Assembly: GCA_018389105.1 (NCBI GenBank)
Contig: JACATO010002204.1
Location: 434,001-498,000 of the forward strand
DNA: 64,000 nt
Source: Nautilus pompilius
Taxonomy: Eukaryota > Mollusca > Cephalopoda > Nautilida > Nautilidae
Direction of reading: 5' to 3'
The position numbers and the translations under genes were made by a program. Below the pieces are notes generated by a model, which saw only the letters and a program-made list of their open reading frames with translations, was not told the DNA's origin and ran no database searches. Shown here piece after piece: positions 1 through 13,939 of the stretch. The stretch's first letter is position 1, and the number at the start of each line of letters is the position of its first letter.

Positions 1-689
1 GGGAATACTGTAGATGGCAAAATAGAGGATATATTGGAAACTGCCCTCTGGAGCAATGTCAACATCATGCCTGGAAGCAAAACAAAAGGTAACAGCCAAA
101 GCATGACAGTGATAGCAGACCTACATAAATGAAGCAGCAAATATATAAATAATAATAGAAGAACTGAAGGTGTAACTATTAAGCATCATAATTGCTTTAT
201 AGTTACTAAAGCATGAAAAAGCAACTGCGGACTTTTAAACTTTCTGTAGTAACTTGAGAAATACTGTTTACTGAGAAAACTTATAAGGTAAATTCCACTG
301 CTGTTGTTGCACTGATGCAACAAGTGAAACAGACCTCAGGTGGAATAAATAAATTTTTAGTAACATGAGAGCAGCCAATGTTGCCCATCTGAAAAAGCAA
401 TGGCAAATATTAAATTCTAATTTATCAATCTTTTTAAAAAGTCTTGAAATAAACAAATGCTTTTTTAATTATACAGTTTTAATATTTTATCCACATAAGC
501 ATAAACAGGACCCAATGGACATTTAAAATATGAGCTGAGTAGAAAGATTTATTATAAAGTAACAATTTGAGAATTTGGTATGATTAAAACCTGTTGTAAA
601 TTTCAAAATCAATAATCAGTTTATAATAAGAGTGCACATGTCAACAAACAATTCAATAATGAATAATTTAAAAATAGATACATTGATGG

Positions 690-865
690 CAATAAATGTG
701 AACTCACCAATGAAATAATTCATCAAGTTTGGAGGATATTTTTGATGGAAAACATCTAATGTGACAGAAGTTCCTTCAGGTTTTTATATTCACCAATAAA
801 TTAATTTATGCACAGAATATTGGATATTTCATCTATGAGTGTACAATCCTGGCTGCTGGTGTACA
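690..865 (+). repeat. Dispersed repeat, family R1, copy 1
   Basis: This segment shares ordered blocks with 10590-10745 and 24838-25030. The shared blocks are an AAATAATTCATCAA-type block followed by a purine-rich GAGGA stretch, and later an ACCAATAAATTAATTTAT-type block followed by a run of mixed TG/CA words. The order and spacing are kept but identity is low, so this is an old family, perhaps a SINE or MITE. I see no terminal inverted repeats and no target duplication. AT-rich convergence remains a possible explanation. Confidence 0.35.
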
Positions 866-1833
866 CTTTTTAAATAAAGAAGTTTTGATACTTAAATTAA
901 ATTTGTAATTAAAGAGAGAAATTAAGCAGATTTAAAACAAGAAACATTATCAACTGACAGACAATGCTCAGCATTCTTTTTTGAATGCAGAGCAAATTGG
1001 AGGGAAGGAAGATATGGCTACAAAATGAAAACATCAATCTAAGGAAAGCTATAGATTTTTAAAATAAATATTCAACATACTGAAAACTGCAAGTATCCTT
1101 TTCTAAAAAAAATTTCTTTGACAATACATGCTTTTTTCAAAAAACAATAAATGAATCCTAAAGATCTAAAACCTGCACACTTTGCTTTCTTTTACAGATT
1201 GAATAGCGATAATCTTTAAATACTGATTTGTATTTTTTCAAAAATAGCTTACTATTTAATTCCTAAACTTCTAAAACATAACAAAAAAAAAAACAATAAG
1301 ATTTAAAATTTATAATTGGAGTTGCCTCTCTGTCTGTCTCCAAATAATTTCAAATCTGGTTGAAGAATACAGTCTTCTAGTCTAAGGTAGAAAGCCAAAA
1401 ATCAAGGTGGCATTAAGAGAGTTGTGCAATTAATTATCAGAGAGAGCAGAAGAATCAGAACCTCTACGGGAGTCATACTCCTCTACCATCGCAAGCAGGA
1501 GTTCGTGGGATGGAAACGTGAGCTTTTTTTATAAAAGACTAAAACAAAACACTGATCCATGAAAAACTAAAGTTTCCTGTGAAATTTTGAAGAGTAAATT
1601 ATAAATGGCAACAATTTGTTTTTCTTCTCTTTTAACAAGGTAGTTAATTAACCAGAAAGTTGTGAAATATTTTAATTTTTAGAATTTATCCATTTTCACA
1701 CTAAATAAATTAAATAAATACATTTATAATATTGACCTAATATGTTTATTTGTTGTGAATATTTAAACATTTTAACAATTAGCAGTTACTCTTAGTTGCT
1801 TGGGAATAGAATATCAGTAAAGAAAAATTAATT

Positions 1834-1856
1834 AATATATATATATATATATATAT
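1834..1856. repeat. (TA)n microsatellite
   Basis: About eleven TA units in a row, with an AATTAATTAA lead-in. Confidence 0.9.
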
Positions 1857-3594
1857 TTAGCATGAATAAGGATTTCCCCCCCCCTAAAGTAACAAAAAAA
1901 GATTTTAAATATCAGTAAATGCAAAAGTTGGTGAAAAGGGCAATCAAAAATATTCAGCAAATTAATTTAATTTTTTTCCCACTTGTAACATAATAAGCAT
2001 GTCAATAAGCTGAAAATGCTCCAACACTATTTTTTTTATTTTACTCTTCACTTTTTAATCTCTTCGCAACCCAATCAGCTTTCTCCCATTTCAAGACTGG
2101 CAAACAAAAACTGAACAAGTGTGCACACACAAAAACTCTGCTTGGGAATGGATAGGAAAATAAAACAAAAAATTTAAACAAACAAACATATAATCAAATT
2201 AAAGACGACCAAGGGATGAAGCATATACTGCGATCAATTATCCACTGCAAGGAATTTGTTGTCAATCAATATTTTCTGGTAGACAAACGGATCAAATCTT
2301 TGTCCAGCAGCCTTACCCCAATCTGTTGAAGATAAAAAGAAGGGCCCTTAGAAACTTAACCCTGGAGATAGCAGCTACCTGAGTGTGTTATCTGAAAGAA
2401 GAAAACTGACAAGCTCAGATCTTATCTAGGTCCCCATTTTCCCCCCTAAGTCTAGTCATGATAAAGATTATTCTCCACACAACAATCTTGAAGTTTTCTA
2501 AGCAAACCTGTCGAATCTAATCAGCAAAGAAAGCAACCATGTTATTATATTTTTTTTATTTTTCTCCTCTGCTAAAAATAGAGAAAACAAGCAAAAATCC
2601 CTAAGCATGCAGTCTATAAAATGAAGACTTTAAAAAAGGAGATCTTTTTTGTTTTGTTTGTTTGCTTTCCTATAATAACTACTACTACCCAGTGGACACG
2701 GGTTAATTTGGGACAAAAAAGTATGGCACAGATATTTTACTTCAGGATCAATCAATAAATCAATAAGTAGATAGCCATCTTGATTAAGATGCTAACAACT
2801 CTATTTATCCATCCAAGAACACCATTGTTTTAATTAACGTTAAAGATATAATGTTCATGCTACTAAATGGGTGCTAAAATGCAGCAATAACCATGAGTTG
2901 ATCAACATTGCATTCTTTTTCCGTAATGAATATAGGAGCAAACCTGAAATGGTTTTGCCAATATTTCTATCAGTTTGTAAGGAAACAATATCAAAGAGTT
3001 TCATGTAAGAAAGAAAAAAAAATAGATGATGAGATTTTTCTTTGTGTAATTAGAAAGGAAAATAACAACTGGCAGCAAGGCTACTCAAGAAAGTGAGCAT
3101 TTTTGAGTTCCCATACTACAAATGATACAGATAATAATGTGGAAGATAATTAGTTTAAAATATGTCATCAAAATTCCTTTGGTTTGTCAATATATCACAA
3201 AAAGTTAAGATGTTAAAATAAAGATGCTATTTAATTGGATTTTAGTTGGATTTTCAAATAGTATCAGGTGAACTTTTAATAAAATATGTAAAACTATTGG
3301 AATTGACAGCAAACAAAGTGTAATTTTGAGAAACCTTTTCCAAACCAAGTCATGTTTGGAGTGCAATGTTTAAAACCAACTTTTTAAAGCTTTAAAGTAA
3401 CATTACATTGTGCAATAAGGTAACTAATTATGGTTTGTAGGCAGCAAATGTATTATGCATTGTCATACTAGTGCTGGTTACATGTATACATTTTGTTAAG
3501 TGCATTAAAATGTGCATATAAAAAGAAAATAGAAAATGTGAAAAACTCAGAACAAGTATGATAATTTGATAGCAAAGACAAATAAGATTTCTTC

Positions 3595-3865
3595 TCCTTT
3601 GTCTCCCAGTGCCAGAGGCAGTGCATAAGGTATTAAAATCTATAACCAGCAGCTATTTTAGAAGGTCAAGCAGTTAGCTCGATACTCAACCTTTCCCATG
3701 ATAACTAGAAAGGGAACAGGCTACTACTACCTTGTGCAGCAATGCCCAAGGTCCCTACTAGAACCATTCATTTTTAGATGTGGGGACTGAAACTGGAATG
3801 CCCAAAGGAAACCCACACATTGGGAAGAGTAAGATGAATCCATACTAAGGAGATAGACCAAACCA
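3595..3865 (-). mobile_element. Probable SINE with a conserved eumetazoan core motif
   Basis: On the minus strand, positions 3819 down to 3771 read as a variant of GGGTTTCCTCCGGGTGCTCC followed by GGTTTCCTCCCACA and an A-rich stretch. From memory this motif recurs in short retroposons of many animals. Here about three quarters of the bases match, including TGGGTTTCC, GTTTC, CCCCACATC and AAAAA in the right order. A less conserved tail with GTAGTAGTAGCC and GGGACCTTGGGCATTG words follows toward 3595. I could not find a convincing tRNA head at 3820-3900, so the 5' limit is uncertain. The element would have been copied in trans by a LINE. Confidence 0.5.
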
Positions 3866-6800
3866 AGCTGTTTCCAACCAGATTTCAGTGATGTTTTAAT
3901 TGAACTATCATCTAAAAAATATCAAATTATTTAGATATTTATTTAAAACTCATTGGTCAGACTAGTTCAACATACAGTCATGGATTCCTCATTTTAATTA
4001 AGACTAAAAAAAATCATATTACAGAAAAGCAAGAATTACCTTTTATGTTTGCTAAGAATGGCTGCCTTAAGCAATCAAGATTATACCCAGTCTGTCTGGT
4101 ATGTCAGCTTTTCTGATGTAAAATCTTGCCAAAAAGAACAGCTCAAAATAACTAAAATTTTATTCTGCTTTGACTCACCAAACCTACCACAAAAATCAAG
4201 TAACATTCCACAAAGTGGCTAAATATCAGGAAGAGCTTTTAAGCCACTTTCTCTAGACTCATTCAGCATCTGCCTGGTAAAAATGTTGCACCTGAATAAC
4301 TTTAATGTGCATTAGATGATCATTCTTTAAACATATTTACCTGGCTAAAGCAAAATTCCAGAACTGAACGTTATTTTCAAAGTTTCATGCTTAAAATAAA
4401 TTTGATTTTATTTAAAATTAAGTTATAGAAAATGAATCGCAGTAGTATGAAAATGTTTATAGCATTAAAATGTATTAAATGTATTGAATAAAATAGGTAC
4501 TAATCTGAGATAGCTTCGCCTGGAATTATTTCATAAGGGAAGAGTTACCTGGCATGCATTTTATGTGGACACCAAGGATAAAGATAGTCACTGCCAACAA
4601 CAATGGTAATGATGATGATTAGTTAATACAGATAGAATATATATAAAGACATACAAAGTGATATAAGTACAGAGACCCCCACACAAATATGACTAGACAA
4701 TTAAAATGAAAAAAAAAAAACAAACACACATGGTTATAAATTTGTTCTCCCATTTCATATATCTGCCATTTGTAACCAGAAGAATAATCTATTGCCCGAA
4801 CAATATACATAGTACCAGAGTCCATATTTCATATACTGTAACAGTTTATGTAAAACAACAAAAAAACCTTAAACATTTTTGCTCACAAGTTAAGTGTTTT
4901 CAAATTACAGCTCTCAGCTAGTTAGAAATAAATACATTTTAAGGTATTTTTTGCCACTAGTGAAAATAATGTAATGGTTAAATTCTTGGCTTATACAAAA
5001 CTCCCTAAAAACAGAAAAAAATATTCCTCCAAATATATTTACAAAATTTAAAATAAAACAACACCTGTCACCTGCTTGCCAATCAATAAAACAAAAAAGA
5101 CTCAACAGAATGTAATGAATGGTAGGTACTAAGACATTTAATTCTAGGCATCAGCTCTATGTTACATAATAATTTGAAATTAAAGCAAATCTTCCATACA
5201 ACTTCCTACATGAAAACTGTCTTAGTATACCAAAGATTAATTTCTTTTAAAAAAGACATGGTTTTAATCATTAAAATAAAACATATTTATTTATTTCATT
5301 TTTTGGGGGAACATTTCATATCATTTCATTTACTTTAACAAATAGCAATCATTAAAAAGTGAAAAAAATGAAATTTAAATTAAATGCTTAACTCTTAAGG
5401 CATTCCAACTCACTGTGATGTCTGATGGATGCTGGGATACCTTTCTATATTAATTTTATGCTAATAAATTAAAAATTCATAAAAAATACATTTAACAAGT
5501 TGGCAGCCATAATTAAAAACTTACAAATAAAATGCACAATAATTCATATATAACAACTGTTATTTCATACAGTTACGTACATGTTTGTAGGCATATGACT
5601 GTTAGGAAACATACATGGCACAAAATGTTACAAGACCTTTTTCTTTCCTCCTTTTCATTTCTGCTGTAAGTCCACAACTATAGCTGTTCGTGTATTTGTA
5701 AAATAAAAAATACCCAAAGCGACCTCCCTAGAAATGTGGATTAAAAATAATAATAATTTTTAAATTAAAGTTTAAATGTCAGTGGTAAAATTATTGCAAA
5801 TGGGAAAAGTTATAAAAATGAAACAAACAAAACAGCCATAAGAAACAATTGTAACCAGAAAGCTAACTAATATCCTGCTAGATGCTTCTAAAGATGGCAG
5901 AGGAACCCAGTGGCCTTTTACAGACAAGTGTAAATTAAAGCAGCTCTTGGAATTCGGAGGTTATTAGAAATAAGTTGTTTGAAAAATTGGTATCAAAATC
6001 ATGTAGAAAAATACAAATCTTTAAACTGCTTAGCAAGAACGACTTCCAGGACAATGATAGCCGAGAGTTCAAGCAGATGTCACTTTGCTAGGCAAGACAA
6101 AATATAAGCCACCAAACACATGAGGCTAGTGACCACGAGTTTTCAGTGATCATACTTATAAAGAAACAACACAAAATAATAATTAAAAACATTAAACCTA
6201 TTTTAATTCTTCAGTATTAAGGGTAAGAGCAAATAAATTCTAGAACTTTTCAAAAGAAATTCATATTTTGGTAGATTCCCAATAAATTGTTTCTGTTTTT
6301 TTTTAAAATTCTCAACAACAACAAAAACCCAACGACTAGTCAGTCAATGTCAACTGATTACAAATTTGATACCTGTTGATATCAAATGAACTTCAAGATG
6401 ATCACACATATCAACATTTAGCTTTTTACAGCTAAGTTAATTGCTGCCTTAATGAAAATGAATAAAAGGGAAAAAAAATCAGCATGTCATTAGTGTACTG
6501 TATCACCTGGTGTTCAGACATATTATTATACAAATACACACAAAAAACTCTTCTATTTTTTATTACAATACCTATTATTTTGTATGAGTAACTATTTAAA
6601 TGAATCCAACCATTCATTATCTTTTATTCACTAAGATGCTTTGAGAAATTTGATCAAATCCACAGTAGTTTTTAGTTTGTAATAACTTAATAACAGCCTC
6701 TAACCAGTAATTTTTTAAAATTGATTTCTATGGTTCTCTTATCTTTTCTACCCAGCAAGCAACTGACTTTTGACCATATAGTGTGACAGTAAGAAGCTCA

Positions 6801-9800
6801 AATTATATAGTGTGCGCCTGGGCTAGCAACACACTAACCAAGCTTTCAAAAGATCTGATTAAACACACACATGCTCACCCCCAAATACCCTTAAATAAAA
6901 TATATAAATCTTAAAATATTTTTTTTTTTAAATGTTAAGTTGGAAAAAGTAATACAAAGAGAAATTGTTTTTAAAAAATCATCAAAATATTATTTAAAAA
7001 CATTTCCAACAGCTGGCAAGGTTACTCTGGCTGAGTTCTGGAATAGGTACGGTGTCATATTGGTGTATTTCATGTAAAAAAGAATAACTATCAAGATACA
7101 CTAGACTCTTGTCTGAACACAGGATGCCAGAAATTCAGTTATGTTGGCATGGGTTGCTGAAAGAGGGCAGTTGCCATCGTCATGCCAATGTAACATTTTC
7201 ACATGGCTCATCTAACACATCTTGGTGTCAGAATTTCCCAGCACTTTCATCTGAATGGATCACAGAAAGCAGAACTTAGGAAGAAAAAAACTTGTGAACA
7301 AAAGAGTCAAATTAGAGCTAAAATCTGGCTTATAGAACATTTTTATTTTCTGTTGGAATCAAGGTATGCATATTCTATCATACTGCTATTGCTATAAATC
7401 GTAAAGTTTTCATTAAAATGTCATATCTGAAAATAAGTAAAGTCCATGTGACATTCATAGATAAAGTTGGGCTTTACATGGAAGTAAAAACTGTTTTAGT
7501 GTTTCTTATGATATCCATGTGAATGAAATGTTTCTGACAGAAAATTCTCAGAAACCATTATTGTGTTGAATCTAATTAATTTAAACATTCATAGCAACAT
7601 TTGCATAATTTTAACACCTTAAATAAAAATATCAGAAATGGACTGCATTGACAGGTTTTATAACCAAAAAAATTTGAAGTTGATGGAAATATGCAAATCA
7701 CTCCATATGTGATGGTGTCAATTGTAATGCATTATAAATCAAGTTATCCTTGGAAAGGACAAATCAAGCAACTAATTAAATCTATGCAATTTGGATTATC
7801 ATATGTTAAGGATCTAAGTACATAGCTATTGTTTAAATATGAATATGACTGAAGTGATTTCAGTGTGGCTTATTTATTTACCTTTCCAACCTGAAAACCT
7901 TGGAGCATGCTTGGTGGTACTGATCTGACAGAGCAGTCAGCAGCACTGGGGAACAAATGAATTTTTCAGAGGGAAATAAGTGCAACATTGCAATTACTCA
8001 GGTTCACGGTACCATTATTAAACTTAGAGCTAATAAAAGTGTGATTAAGAAGCCAAATGACCATCTAAAAAAACAAGTTGGAGAACAGTAAAAGAAGATG
8101 GAAATGCTCCACAGGTTTCCAAAGAGATGAAGGAAACTGAAGAAGCCATTGAATAGCATGATAGTAAACTGTACAGCAGAGTGGACAGACAGGAACCAAG
8201 CACAAGAAAAATTTAAAAAAAAAAAAAGAAAAATCAGTTTTAGGATAACATTTTATGGAACGATAAAAGTGAAAAACAATAATCTTTTCCGTTCATCTGA
8301 TGGTATAACTTAGGACAAAAGACAGCCTAAAAAAGTTTGATGTGTGCAGGAAGACAGCATCAACACATATGTATAGGTGACATCAGCAAGAAAAGCTGAA
8401 ACAGAATTATATTTTCAAAATATACTAATTTTAGAGCACCTACCAATAATAGACAAACAGCAAACTCAAACATATTATGAAACTACACTTTATGAAATCA
8501 ACAATAAACATGGAATCATTAAGAATTACACTTATCTTTCAAGATGCTTTTATAATTTTTATATCAATGTAATTTTCATACCAAATGTTAAAAATACTAA
8601 TCAAGTTATAAATATTTTAAAAATTGTGATGAGTAACAACTCTACCAGTTTAAAAAAAAAGAAAGAAAATTAGTTCAGCTGAAGTACATTGATTAACTAG
8701 GTATGGTTGGATTTAATTAAAAGGAGTATTTAGCACAGGCATACATATCAAATATATTCCAATAGCTAAGACAATCATTGTCTAGTTCAGTTTATGTTGA
8801 GAAGATATTTTTGAAAACAATATTAAAGTAAATACAAATATTGAAGGTATGTATTTGAATACAATTGCTCCCACTCTCAAACACTGAAAATACAGTACAA
8901 CCATAACTGAACATTATCTTCTGGTGACCAAAAAAGTGGGTACTGAAAATGCACTGCCAGGGCTGACTGTTGATAGTGTTAGATGGTAGGTAGCTCTCTG
9001 GTGTGGGGCAGGATCATGACATTAACAACTTTATTTTTGTTGTTTTATTTTAGGAAAGTGTAAAGGGATCTATCTATAGCTTTGGTTAATAAAAAATTAT
9101 CTTTGCAGTCTAAAATAAATTTTTAAATATTTCACTTGGTACGTTTCCTATTGTGAAACCAATATCAATCATTACTTACAGTTAAATAAAAATCAAGTAT
9201 CTGTAAAGAGCAAATGTGGTTTAAGTGATTAAATGTACTGTTTACTGCCAAGGGATATACTACAAGCCACTGCATTCACTTTTTATTTGATTTCTTTTCT
9301 CACTTTGAATATTTACTGCTAAAAAATAAGTTTTCCTTGCTTGAAAGTTCAAAATATTTCAGCCATGTTTATTTTCTGGAGCCATGTTGTAACACTGCAA
9401 GACAGAATTCTACAATAGCTTAGCTGAAAGAAAAAGTCTGAGGGAGGAGGAGCTTTCTCATGATTACTTTCTCTGGGAAATTAATATTTCTTTTTTAAAT
9501 AATAGGAGCCAGTGTTTTGCTTCTCCTTCTGCCACACTTATTTTTTACCAACAAATTAAGCAAAATTCATGACTACCTCATAAGATTTTACCTCCACCTT
9601 TTTCTTTCCATTTATTATCATCATTAATTTTTTTATTTAATTCTAAATTTCAGATCATTGCTGTTCCAAGCAGCTGCTCCAGGTCAGCATTATTGAGAAA
9701 CATCATTTGGAAAGGAAATTGTCTGGTCGTATCAGACTACAAAATATCACTCCCCCTTTGGATTTCTTATTTTTGTGCCCTTGAGTTCAAAGAAAAAGAA

Positions 9801-10589
9801 AACTAAACAATGCCTGGCTCTCTGCAGACTTTATCCCCTCAAACAAACTTGAATTCTCAAAAAATCAAACATTGGAGTATGGCACTGCTGCTGGTGTTTC
9901 AAAGACTGAAAATTAGAGGAAGTTAATTAACATTTAATAGCTCTGGGACACTCTTTATCCTTACAAAGACTTCATTTGTTTGTTTGTTTTTGTTTTTCTT
10001 CCTTCTTTTTTACACTTCAAACATTCTAAAGAAAATCACATGGTTTCCAGGCTTAGATTTTGCTTTATAAAAAACAAACAAAAAAAGCCTCATTTTCCAA
10101 ATGTTTAGATGTAAAATCATATCAAAGGTCACTAACAATCTGGGCAAAATATTAAATCATTGCTATCTAATTTCTTAAAGTGCAGAAACTTTGAAATTTA
10201 AAAACATTTTTTTCTTTTGTTATAGAAATTCTGTCGACACAGGAACAGATCTAAAAATAGAATAAAATAATTTCCTATTTATACCCTTTTCTGCTTAAAT
10301 ACTAGTAATCATCTACAAAAGAAACATGAAAATAAAACTCATTTGCTAAAGAAAAAGAATAAACTGTAAGTAAAATATGTTAACTTTAATATTTTAAAAC
10401 TGTATAATGTAGCTATCACATTACAGAGTTGAACTGCATGTCAACAAATGCTTCAACATGGTAAATATTCTGGTTTTACTGTGAATGGGTTTCCCACAGC
10501 TTCACAACTTATTGTCCAAGCTCCAGCAGTATGACATGAATGGTTAAATTTATGCATAGAAAGGAATATACACTGGCGATCATAATAAT
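3866..10589. other. Noncoding stretch, no gene seen
   Basis: The stretch has only short AT-rich open frames with no protein-like composition. Blocks at about 7000-7260, 7890-8060 and 9350-9790 are less AT-rich than their surroundings and free of simple repeats. They are possible regulatory or conserved noncoding segments but carry nothing diagnostic. The longest open frame (8377-8673, plus) looks like chance: it is rich in N, I, Y and K and contains no motif. Confidence 0.5.
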
Positions 10590-10745
10590 GGATTCAAGAA
10601 TAAAATAATTCATCAAGCATAGAGGAAAATACTTTATTGGAAAAAGTTGTCAAAAGTTCCAAGTTTTTGTTTTTTTTGCATAAATTAATTTTCTAGCAGT
10701 CATATACATGCAGCTATAGGCACTAATAAATCGATCTGTATAAGA
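10590..10745 (+). repeat. Dispersed repeat, family R1, copy 2
   Basis: This copy shares the AATAAAATAATTCATCAA block, a GAGGA stretch and the CATAAATTAATTTT and CACTAATAAAT blocks with copies at 690-865 and 24838-25030, in the same order. Identity is low and the ends are not defined. Confidence 0.35.
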
Positions 10746-11762
10746 AATATAATGGGAAATTGAAAATAACCAAGACAACTGTTCGATGATTACACTGGTA
10801 AAATTAACTGGTGGTTTTCTCATTTCAAGAATAAGTTCAAATTATGCATAATTAAATATGTATAAACATGTCTTCTGGTTCAAGTAGGCAAGCCTCAATC
10901 ATTTCAGGATAAATATCAACAAATGTGTTGTCTCTACATCACCTATGCCACCATCAAATACTGATGCTAGTGGTGAGGCAAAATGACTATATAAACATAC
11001 AAACAATTTTTAATTTATGGATGAGGGATTATTAAGTAATTGCTCAATACTTTAATCCAAATGCAAGTGACTAATAACTATTATAGGAAAATCATTTAAA
11101 ATCTTATTTTTCTTCTTTCTTGAAATAATTAATATACATAAACACACATCAGCATTTTTAACAATTGAAGGAAGCCCATTTTCAATTAATTACTGGCAAA
11201 GTTGCCAGTCTTTTTTTGACTCCTGAAGCTGAATAAAAAAAAAAAAATGCAAATAAAAACTAGCTCTAGCTAAATCTTTAAAGTTAGCTTTGGCAAGCCC
11301 ATCTTCAGCATGAGAATACTGACTGCAGTGACACCCTCTTTACTCCTTATGGTCTTTGGTGCTACCAACCATTTCGTAAAGATAAAATAAAATTGTCTAC
11401 AGATGTTCACAACGTCACATCTCAAGTATGGAATGGCTGTCAGTAAGTACACATTATCATGAAAGCTACAAATAGTTTTGTGTTTTCAAAGACAAAAAGA
11501 AAAACGAAACTGTTTACTTAAAGTGAACCTTATGAGCTGCAATAGCAGGGGGACAGCAATACTGTAAGGATTGGAATAAAAAAGTTTTATCTGGCTGCTT
11601 GAAATTTCTGAAACTCATCTTCATCTACTGATTTAATTATTTATAATCATGAATCTCCAAATATACAATAAATAAATAAACAAGTAAATAAAAAATTAAT
11701 AAAAATTCTATAGCAATTACCTTCAGTTTAAAATTCTAAGAAAAAAATCAAATAGAGATATA

Positions 11763-11784
11763 CAGTATCAAAAATAATTATGGA
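11763..11784. repeat. Left terminal inverted repeat of the Tc1-like element
   Basis: A 22-bp terminus that pairs with 13277-13297 in inverted orientation. It begins CAGT, as Tc1-type ends do, directly after a TA. Confidence 0.85.
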
Positions 11785-11908
11785 CACACACACAGGATAT
11801 ATACACAAACAATAAGTAAATGCAACTGAGAGACAGACATATGTAATACGTGTACAATGCATGATTACAGAAAATATACAAAACAAAATGAATACATTGT
11901 ACAGTGCA

Positions 11909-13110
11909 TTAGTATTTGGTATGCAAATCTTTGTTTATATAGAACATGACACCTTGTTTTCATGCTCCCATACAGGTTATCAATGTATGACTGCAGAATG
12001 TTGATTCTAATATCCTGTAGCACTTTCCACAATTTATCTAAGGTTTTTTTTTTGTCAATTTGACTTTCTCAGTAGTCATATAACCCCCGTATAGCTTCGA
12101 TGATGTTCATATCAGGACTTTGTGCAGGCAAAGACAACTTTGTGAATGTTCCATCAGCCTCTTTACATTCCAGATATTATTTCACCATATTGGCAGTATG
12201 CTTGAAGCCAGTGTCATGTTGAAAGGTGAGTCCCTTCCCAATAAGATGTCTTCCTGGGGAAATGGCATGATAGATAAGAACCTGATTAATGGCAGTCAGT
12301 ATACCTTTAATTTTATGTAAATCTGATATTCAGCACCAAACTTGTATTGATCCAACCTCTCATGCTTTACTGTAACTGTTGTATAGTGACTCAAAGCTGC
12401 CTTTAAATAAACTACCATGATTATTTCCAAACATTTGAAACGACTCATCTGCAAAGAGCACCTTATTCCAATTTTGATCATTCCACTTTTTCATGTCTGC
12501 TGCCCATTTCAGCGTTGCTGTTTGGCTTTCCTTAGCAAAGGTTTTCTGCCATCTATTAAGACCACTTTGTGCTAATGTGTACCTTACTAATTATGAAGAA
12601 ATTTTAACACCTATACATGCAGCTAGAATCATCTGCAAGATCTCTGCTGGTTTGTTGTCTATCATGTAGAAAACAGGGTCAGATCAATGCAATCTGAAGC
12701 CCTAAGCTAAACGTTTTTTGAAGACCCAAACTCAAACCCCAAAAAGCTAGGGATACTAATTTATTAAGATTGACAATTTATTTTCAGAGATTGCGTATTA
12801 TTTATTTTTTATAATTTTAATAATTTGTTACATGAATTCATCAATAGATTTTTCATACATTTTAAAAGTGTTTTTTTCATGAGGCCCCAAATTATAGCTT
12901 ACCTAGCTTATGCCTGGTCCTAACAGTAAAAGGGCCCAAAGATACTTAACAACACTTTTAGAAAGTTTTGATTTTCTTCCTTGACTTTGTCGTTGGTTAC
13001 CAGTATTGTCAAGCTGCAATCTGCTGCATAGAGTATCCTTCAGTAACTAAGACTTTGATTGTCATACAATGTTTCCTTGCCAGGAGTCATAGTATTCACC
13101 ACACTACAGA
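11909..13110 (-). pseudogene. Tc1-like transposase, decayed
   Basis: A DDE-type transposase that would cut and paste its element at TA sites. On the minus strand, pieces in different frames follow the Tc1 order. A degraded DNA-binding part near 13100-12930 comes first, then NWNKVLFADES with FQMFGNN (first catalytic Asp, about 12480-12420). Next is GRHLIGKGLTFQHDTGFKHT (second Asp, about 12260-12200), then LPAQSPDMNIIEAI (about 12130-12080). It ends with a tail SMKTRCHV and NKDLHTKY, followed by a stop at 11909-11911. The glutamate of the third catalytic position appears as IIEAI, after PDMN. At least four frame changes and several stops interrupt it. Fragments cover nearly the whole protein, and the N-terminal helix-turn-helix is the least clear part. 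Confidence 0.85.
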
Positions 13111-13276
13111 GATATCACTGGCTATACTTTTATAATCTTTCTGCAGCTGTGACACTTTCTGATTGCCTGCATGACAATCAACCACAATGATTGTATTAAG
13201 GAACATTTCATTTTTACACATGAGATGCAATCCTATCATATGTTATTTGGATTTTATATCCAGTTTTCCCATTGTT

Positions 13277-13297
13277 TCCATAATTATTTTAATACTG
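13277..13297. repeat. Right terminal inverted repeat of the Tc1-like element
   Basis: This is the reverse complement of the left end, apart from one missing T and one G to A change. It ends in ATACTG. Confidence 0.85.
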
Positions 13298-13937
13298 TGT
13301 TAGAACTGCCCTGAAAAAAGGAAATCAAAAAGGCTGAAATTTTGATGAAACAAACTTAAGAAGATTATCCACATTAACAGGAATCAATCTAATGAAGATT
13401 TTGTATTTAAGAATAATTACTTAATTTTATGTTTAGTTTTCTTAAAGGAATTTTTTTTTAATTTGCCTATCATGTGCAAGTACTTTAAAGGAAGAAAAAC
13501 AATTGTCTCTGCACACAGAAAAAGATATTTAAAAAATGACATAAAAATACAGAATGAGATAATATCCTATAACAATTGCTCTCCTCCTCACACACTGCAG
13601 AAACACTACTTTACATCCATTACCTTTATGCATGTTCACAGACCCCACAGAGGCAACTCCAGAAATGCCTATATTGTCAGCTAATAACCTTGGACACAGT
13701 ATCTCATCTTATTACTTTAGCTACAATTATGGCCATGTGGCCAACATCAAAAACAATGAAGGTCATGCAATTTATAAAATCATCTAAACCAACACCTTTC
13801 TCACTGTCAGCAGATGTCTAAATACCATACAATACACCTAACATTTACAGATTCCATGCTGGCCAGTAATGGAGCTGTTACACTAATTCCACACTTCTGC
13901 TCCTTCACAGCAGTAAACTCACACACACATCTGAATA
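13298..13937. other. Spacer between two transposons, no gene seen
   Basis: Unique-looking sequence between the Tc1-like element and the first mariner. Two overlapping short frames at 13463-13821 have no recognisable motif. Confidence 0.5.
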
Positions 13938-13939
13938 TA

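Larger units (their letters stand above)
1..3594. other. Noncoding AT-rich stretch
   Basis: No reading frame here resembles a protein, and the few short open frames are chance products of AT-rich sequence. The stretch holds a TA microsatellite, short homopolymer runs and one member of a dispersed repeat (both listed separately). A block of more balanced composition at about 2280-2480 could be a conserved noncoding element, but I see no motif that decides it. Confidence 0.6.
11763..13297 (-). mobile_element. Tc1-like DNA transposon, near full length, decayed
   Basis: The element is 1535 bp, a normal size for Tc1-like elements. Its ends are inverted repeats: 11763-11784 (starts CAGTATCAAAAATAATTATG) pairs with 13277-13297, with one mismatch and one gap. 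The left end is preceded by TA at 11761-11762, as expected for a Tc1/mariner target site; the right flank reads TG, so that copy of the TA has mutated. The interior on the minus strand reads as a transposase broken in several frames, so the element cannot move itself. Confidence 0.85.

Noticed and set aside
8377-8673. 98-codon plus-strand frame
   Set aside because: Chance AT-rich frame dominated by N, I, Y, T, K; no domain or context.
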